Shown: positions 32,900 to 37,434 of the stretch, piece after piece | Layout of the letters: each line of letters starts with the position of its first letter | Position numbering within the stretch: position 1 is the first letter of the stretch | DNA from: Astrocystis sublimbata | Lineage: Eukaryota; Ascomycota; Sordariomycetes; Xylariales; Xylariaceae | DNA length: 37,434 nucleotides | Direction of reading: 5' to 3' | NCBI GenBank assembly: GCA_022453515.1 | Contig: JAJNNY010000124.1 | Coordinates: 1 to 37,434 of the forward strand | Translations under genes and position numbers: made by a program | The notes under the pieces: model-generated | What the model was told of the DNA's origin: nothing | What the model saw: only the letters and a program-made list of their open reading frames with translations | The model's database searches: none

Positions 32900-34621
32900 A
32901 TGACGGAGATCTCAGAAGCGAACAGCACAATCTTCGGCGAACATGTTTACGTGTTTGATGCCAGTATGCCGATGGAAGCCATACAAGACAAGGTAACGGC
33001 CATCTTCCAAGAGATGGAGGCCAACGAGTTTGGCCCAGAGCGTTACGCATTACTATTCAAGCCGGGGACCTACGATATCCTCTTCGATGTTGGCTTTTAT
33101 ACCCAGGTGGCGGGCTTGGGGCGCAACCCTGACGATGTGCTCATCGAAGGAGGTGTAAATGTCCCGGCGTACTGGATGCCCAATCGTAATGCGACATGCA
33201 ACTTCTGGCGTACTCTGGAGAATTTCGCCGTCAATGCCTCCTCTGCCACCAACGATACAACAACGATAGCCGTGTCCCAGGCAGCTCCTATCCGGCGCGT
33301 GCATGTTAAAAGTTCCGGTGGTCTTTGGCTGTTCCAAGTCGACCCAGACACTGGGGCTGGTGGCTGGGCCTCGGGCGGTTTCTTGGCCGATTCGATCGTT
33401 GATCATACCATTCTTCCGGGCTCGCAGCAACAGTGGTTATCCCGGAACAACCAGTATGGCAGCTGGGCGAACGGTGTCTGGAATATGGTATTTGTTGGCG
33501 ATGCAGATGGACCATCCCAAGATGATTTTCCCACAACGCCTTACACCACCATAGCTCAGACACCAGTCATTCGAGAAAAGCCGTTTCTCTACGTCAATGG
33601 TGATGATCAGTACGAGATATTCGTTCCCGACCTACAACACGACACGCAAGGGCCGAGTTGGGCTGGTGGAAATGACACGCCCGGTCGGTCCATCTCGCTC
33701 GACGACTTTTACGTAGCACAACCAGCAGAAGCGACCGCAGCTAGAATCAATGAGGCTTTGGGAGAGGGAAAGAATGTGCTTTTCACCCCTGGTATTTACA
33801 AGCTCGACGACACCTTGCAAGTAGAAAGTGCAGACACCGTTGTCCTCGGGCTAGGCCAACCATCGCTTGTCCCCACTCATGGCGGCTCAGCGATCTGTGT
33901 AGCCGACGTGGATGGTGTCACAATAGCAGGCCTGATTATCGATGCTGGGGAAGTAACGTCTCCGAGTCTAATTGAGATCGGGCCTCAAGATAGTTCCGAA
34001 GGCCATGAAGCTAGCCCCACGGTTCTATATGACCTGACTGTCCGTACAGCCGGCCACTGCAGCAACGATTGTGGCATTACGATAAACAGCCACAATGTCA
34101 TTGGAGACCAGCTATGGCTCTGGCGCGCCGACCATGGAGATGGCGCTGCGTGGGACTCGAACCCGACGAAGAACGGGGTGGTTGTCAATGGAACTGATGT
34201 GATTATTTATGGGCTCTTCAACGAACACCACAAAGAGTACCAGACTCTCTGGAACGGAAACGGGGGCAAGCTTTACTTCTATCAGTCTGAGATCCCCTAC
34301 GATCCGCCAGACCAAGAGTCTTGGATGTGCGGCTCGACCAACGGATTCGCTTCTTATAAAGTAGCAGACACGGTAACAGATCATGAGGCATGGGGACTTG
34401 GTGTCTATTCGTACTTCCGTGACTCGCCCACAAAACTCGAGAATGCGATTGAAGTGCCCGAGGCTCCCGGTGTCAAATTACATCACCTGACTACTGTGTG
34501 GTTGACGGGGACGGAGGGCTCTGAGATAAGCCATATAATCAATGGGTCGGGAGGCTGCGTCCACGCAAATTCTCCCGAGGAAGCTATGCGACAGACTATG
34601 AACGAGTTTCCTGCTGCTTAG
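32900..34621 (+). CDS. Right-handed beta-helix protein, bacterial-like
   Basis: A 573-aa intronless protein. Its sequence, for example RYALLFKPGTYDILFDVGFY, QVAGLGRNPDDVLIEGGV, VWNMVFVGDADGPS, VLFTPGIYKLDDTLQ and TLWNGNGGKLYFYQSEIPYD, matches my memory of a family common in actinobacteria that is variously labelled 'coagulation factor 5/8 type' or 'adenylyl cyclase'. Both labels look like poor names for a pectin-lyase-like beta-helix. Two halves each begin with a LLFKPGTY/VLFTPGIY strand unit, consistent with an internal duplication. Bacterial relatives are usually secreted; here no signal peptide follows the ATG at 32900, although a CAG just before the ATG could be the acceptor of an unseen upstream exon. 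A carbohydrate-related role is likely but not shown. The absence of introns in an intron-bearing locus, together with the bacterial similarity, suggests lateral transfer. Confidence 0.85.
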   Translation: MTEISEANSTIFGEHVYVFDASMPMEAIQDKVTAIFQEMEANEFGPERYALLFKPGTYDILFDVGFYTQVAGLGRNPDDVLIEGGVNVPAYWMPNRNATCNFWRTLENFAVNASSATNDTTTIAVSQAAPIRRVHVKSSGGLWLFQVDPDTGAGGWASGGFLADSIVDHTILPGSQQQWLSRNNQYGSWANGVWNMVFVGDADGPSQDDFPTTPYTTIAQTPVIREKPFLYVNGDDQYEIFVPDLQHDTQGPSWAGGNDTPGRSISLDDFYVAQPAEATAARINEALGEGKNVLFTPGIYKLDDTLQVESADTVVLGLGQPSLVPTHGGSAICVADVDGVTIAGLIIDAGEVTSPSLIEIGPQDSSEGHEASPTVLYDLTVRTAGHCSNDCGITINSHNVIGDQLWLWRADHGDGAAWDSNPTKNGVVVNGTDVIIYGLFNEHHKEYQTLWNGNGGKLYFYQSEIPYDPPDQESWMCGSTNGFASYKVADTVTDHEAWGLGVYSYFRDSPTKLENAIEVPEAPGVKLHHLTTVWLTGTEGSEISHIINGSGGCVHANSPEEAMRQTMNEFPAA

Positions 34622-35276
34622 GTAGTTATTCATATCAAAAGGCTCCTTAGATCAAGGGGGTACTTATCAGAAACGGTGTCCACCCGCAAACAACGGTACG
34701 AAGCTCTGAAAGTTAGTCTTGTCTGAGCCGAATCCCGTCCACGATTACCAAATCCTTAGTTTCTACTATGTATGAAGAAAAATAGTGCTCCCACTGCGAC
34801 ATAGACATAATTCGATACGTTAGATTCGCCCAGGGACCCCTGACCCGACATGGGATCAGCCACCAGAAACGCATCAATGATGTCAAGCCCCGCAACAGCC
34901 ACAGTCCTTCGGGGCGATCGACGTCAACCCTCCACAATCTCGATGACCTGCCTCGAGAGGTGGTAGAGTGTGGTGGAAATCAGGTTTATGAACCCAGTTA
35001 CGCGGTATTCAGTGACGTGCATTAGTATGCAAGTCAGAAGTTACCCTGTTTCCCAGGCGTAGAGCGCCGGTGCCTATGCCTATGATATAAGGATTACCAA
35101 GAGTACTTACCTAGCTGCACTCTCACTATATTAGTGTCCGCTCTCCATCTGGCGCGAGAATATCCCAGATTTGTTTCTAGCTTCAAACCATCTGCTGTTT
35201 GCTTTTTGACTCTTGTGGCCAATTAAATCCATCAATCGAATTATTTTATACTCTTAGACCGTCAAAACCGGCCACG
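34622..35276. other. Intergenic region
   Basis: I see no supported frame or repeat here. The final 60-100 bases are the likely leader of the polyglutamine gene. Confidence 0.55.
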
Positions 35277-35485
35277 ATGTCTGATACCGAAACCAAGCCA
35301 GCGCCCTACGCTGAGAGCGCCTCCGAAAGCTCCGTGTCGCCTTCTCCTTCTCGCTCCCCTGCCCGTCGTCGCCGTGCTCGCAAGGGAAAGTCCCAGCAGA
35401 GTTCACTGCAGCAGATGCAAAATTCCGACGAAGTTTGGCAGCAGCAGCAACAACAACAGATGCAGATGATGCAACAGCAGCAGAT

Positions 35486-35523
<38 letters not shown>

Positions 35524-35717
35524 ACGGCGGCGGCGACTCGGGCGACACACTTAAGCTACGACTTGACCTCAATATTGAAGTCGAAGTTACATTGAAAGCC
35601 AGAATACATGGCGACTTGACTTTGTCTCTTCTGTAAGTGCTAATTGGGCCCTGAAGGCTCTACAGTAGTTGCGGTTTGCAGTATGGCGTACTAATCTTTT
35701 GCTTCAGGGACACATAA
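35277..35717 (+). CDS. Small polyglutamine-rich protein
   Basis: A 121-aa protein joined from 35277-35632 and 35708-35717. The 75-nt intron starts GTAAGT, has a perfect TACTAAT branch site and ends TTCAG; splicing adds LDT before TAA, while the unspliced frame ends at TAA 35634-35636. The ATG at 35277 (CACGATG) is the first in-frame ATG. The N-terminus is acidic then S/P/R-rich with a basic patch (RRRRARKGK), followed by a Q/M run (about residues 53-80). The C-terminus LKLRLDLNIEVEVTLKARIHG is a conserved-looking amphipathic strand pattern I associate with a widespread uncharacterised fungal family. Function unknown. Confidence 0.8.
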
Positions 35718-36554
35718 ACACGATGCTGGAAAGTAATCACTCTGGGTCGGCCGGTTTCAGCTCGAATAGGTCAGATTTGAGAGATTTGTTTATCTTTTCG
35801 TTTCGCTACTTCTGCTGGTCACCAGAATAATTCGATATCCCATGAAACATCAGGCGTTTTTGTAATACCTATGGCTGAACTATATTTACGACTTACCTAA
35901 ATGATGGAGGCTTGGAATAGTTCAATCTGTATAATATAATTGAAAGAGATCCAACAATATACCCAATGTCGATTTCCAATTGAGAAGTTAAATAAACTCC
36001 GTCGAATACCATCTTCGTTTCATTCCTTATGTGATACGCGCTCTGGAACTGGGTGTCTAACTGGCCATGTAATAGAATAGTAGGTACTTGAGGATCTAAA
36101 AACGTCATATGCAATTGAGCTAAACCCCTCACACTGCAGGCACGTTTCTAAGTGAAGCAACGCGATCTTTTTGGTCCGGGAGTTATTATCATCGCACACG
36201 CACTACTCTCTACCAACAAGTGCTTCCGCATTGCGCTATGGTTTTCTTACTTTATAACAAATGTTGCTAGGATCATCGTGACAACAATTTACAGTTGCAT
36301 TAAGAAGGACTATTTATTACCGTGCCCATGAGTTTTGATTTAGCTACTCCATGATGTCCGTCTCCTCCGTAATAAATCCTAGACTACCTAGGTAGGTACC
36401 GACAGAACTGCCTTTGGGCAGAATTACTCTTGGGGGCTAGCAAACATTGCATCCCACAGCACCATGGTCAAAAAACCACGTCTACTGTTCATATAGTTAG
36501 AACAACAATCGCATCTGCGTTTCCAATCTCACCAAACCAGCCAGATTTTCCATT
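35718..36554. other. Intergenic region
   Basis: No gene is supported. A TACCTAGGTAGGTACC motif lies at 36385-36400. Flanking bases are 3' UTRs of the polyglutamine gene and the transporter. Confidence 0.55.
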
Positions 36555-37434
36555 TCAATCGCCAAAACTTTCGTACCCCGCTTGTTGCATGCCTTTCCCC
36601 TCATCGACAAGCCACGTAAGCACCACACAGAACAGTAAGAGCGCCGAACTTATCGCCGCAGGCAACCGGAGGTTATTCGTCGCATCGACGATTGGTCCGT
36701 TCACAATCTGAGGTATCCATACCGTGCCGAGCGAGAGGACGAGCTGGAATCCAAAGAACTTGATCTCGTTTCCTTGCGGAAAGAGCCGAGCGAAAAGGAC
36801 CTTGAAGGCGACATTGGCGATGCTTGCGGCAATCGACTGCAGAGCCTGGAAGAAGTAGAACTCCCAGCGCTGCTTGAACCCAATGCTGACCGAGGGCGAA
36901 ATGCCTATGGCGCACCACAGTGCGCAGAAGCAGGTGAGTCCATACGAGAGAATGGTCCAGTGGCGCAGTGTCAGTCCGACGCGGTTCTTCAGGGTCGGTC
37001 GGATGTAGAGGAATATCGTGGCGGTGATGATTGAAGACACTGGCTGGACGAGCGAGTAGTAGGTGAACTCACGCAGACTTGGTCGAATGTTGAGGTTGAA
37101 AAGTTGACCGGTGACCGAACTGAAGGCGAAGACGGTGTCGTTGTAAATCGTGAAAGCCAAGAGGTATTTGAAAGACTCTGGGTATTGCCAGATCTGCCGG
37201 AACAAGAGTGAAAATGTCGTCAAGGGAAGCATCAACCAGTTCGTAGTCTTCTCCCCTCGCGTTTCCTTGGCCGCAGGAGCAGGCAATAACCTCCAGGAAA
37301 TGAGAGAGACTATGATGCAGAGGGCCCCGGCCGCTGTGGTGGTGTAAAGTCCCGCGTACAACGACGAGACGAATGTCAGGCCGAGGGATACGACGAATAG
37401 AACGATTTGGCCGGCGCTCAAGCCGTTGGATCCC
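36555..37434 (-). CDS. Atg22-like vacuolar transporter, C-terminal part
   Basis: This is the last 292 or so codons of a multi-pass membrane protein whose 5' end lies beyond the right edge of the window; the frame stays open to 37434, so no start is assigned. At least six hydrophobic helices are visible. Segments such as FKYLLAFTIYNDTVFAFSSV and WEFYFFQALQSIAASIANVA match the C-terminal half of the fungal Atg22 family, major-facilitator-type proteins. In yeast Atg22 exports amino acids from the vacuole after autophagy. The tail ends GKGMQQAGYESFGD. Whether this is the true Atg22 orthologue or one of the Atg22-like paralogues common in filamentous fungi cannot be decided from this part. Confidence 0.82.
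   Translation of the reverse strand, partial: GSNGLSAGQIVLFVVSLGLTFVSSLYAGLYTTTAAGALCIIVSLISWRLLPAPAAKETRGEKTTNWLMLPLTTFSLLFRQIWQYPESFKYLLAFTIYNDTVFAFSSVTGQLFNLNIRPSLREFTYYSLVQPVSSIITATIFLYIRPTLKNRVGLTLRHWTILSYGLTCFCALWCAIGISPSVSIGFKQRWEFYFFQALQSIAASIANVAFKVLFARLFPQGNEIKFFGFQLVLSLGTVWIPQIVNGPIVDATNNLRLPAAISSALLLFCVVLTWLVDEGKGMQQAGYESFGD

Overview
The window is nuclear DNA of a filamentous ascomycete (Pezizomycotina). Genes carry short introns (mostly 41-75 nt, with GT or GC donors and CTGAC/TACTAAT-like branch sites), and the recognisable products are fungal: a DRG1/Rbg1 GTPase, a DFG10-type polyprenol reductase, an ALKBH6-like dioxygenase, a Hos4-like ankyrin protein and an Atg22-like transporter. 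A solo LTR and a very A/T-rich core are also typical of these genomes. I cannot name the species.

Positions 1-18989 form one giant, nearly perfect palindrome. Each base i in 1-9300 pairs with base 18990-i. The arms meet across an 8-nt spacer (9491-9498) inside an A/T-rich core (about 9237-9753). Everything in the left arm therefore recurs inverted in the right arm: the ALKBH6-like gene (653-1438 and 17552-18337), the polyprenol reductase (1460-2503 and 16487-17530), the DRG1 GTPase (5600-7072 and 11918-13390) and a 207-bp solo LTR with a 5-bp target duplication (8936-9142 and 9848-10054). Outside the core I found only two mismatches, close together (562 and 564 against 18428 and 18426). Inside the core there are seven one-base length differences. 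This is either a fold-back assembly artefact or a very recent inverted duplication. The outer end of the left arm lies at or beyond the window edge.

Positions 18990-37434 are single-copy. They hold a long GC-rich leader with uORFs, a 1549-aa Hos4-like ankyrin/charged-helix protein (21243-26005), a secreted single-pass membrane protein with a one-base frame break (27666-28479), an unrecognised multi-exon minus-strand gene with a frame conflict (29183-30147), an intronless beta-helix protein resembling an actinobacterial family (32900-34621), a small polyglutamine protein with a terminal intron (35277-35717) and the C-terminal part of an Atg22-like transporter running off the right edge (36555-37434).

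The genes are mostly housekeeping or chromatin functions and do not form one pathway. The points most worth following up are the palindrome and its core, the possible bacterial origin of the beta-helix gene, the GC-AG intron and 21-nt exon of DRG1, and the two frame breaks near 28.15 kb and 29.52 kb.
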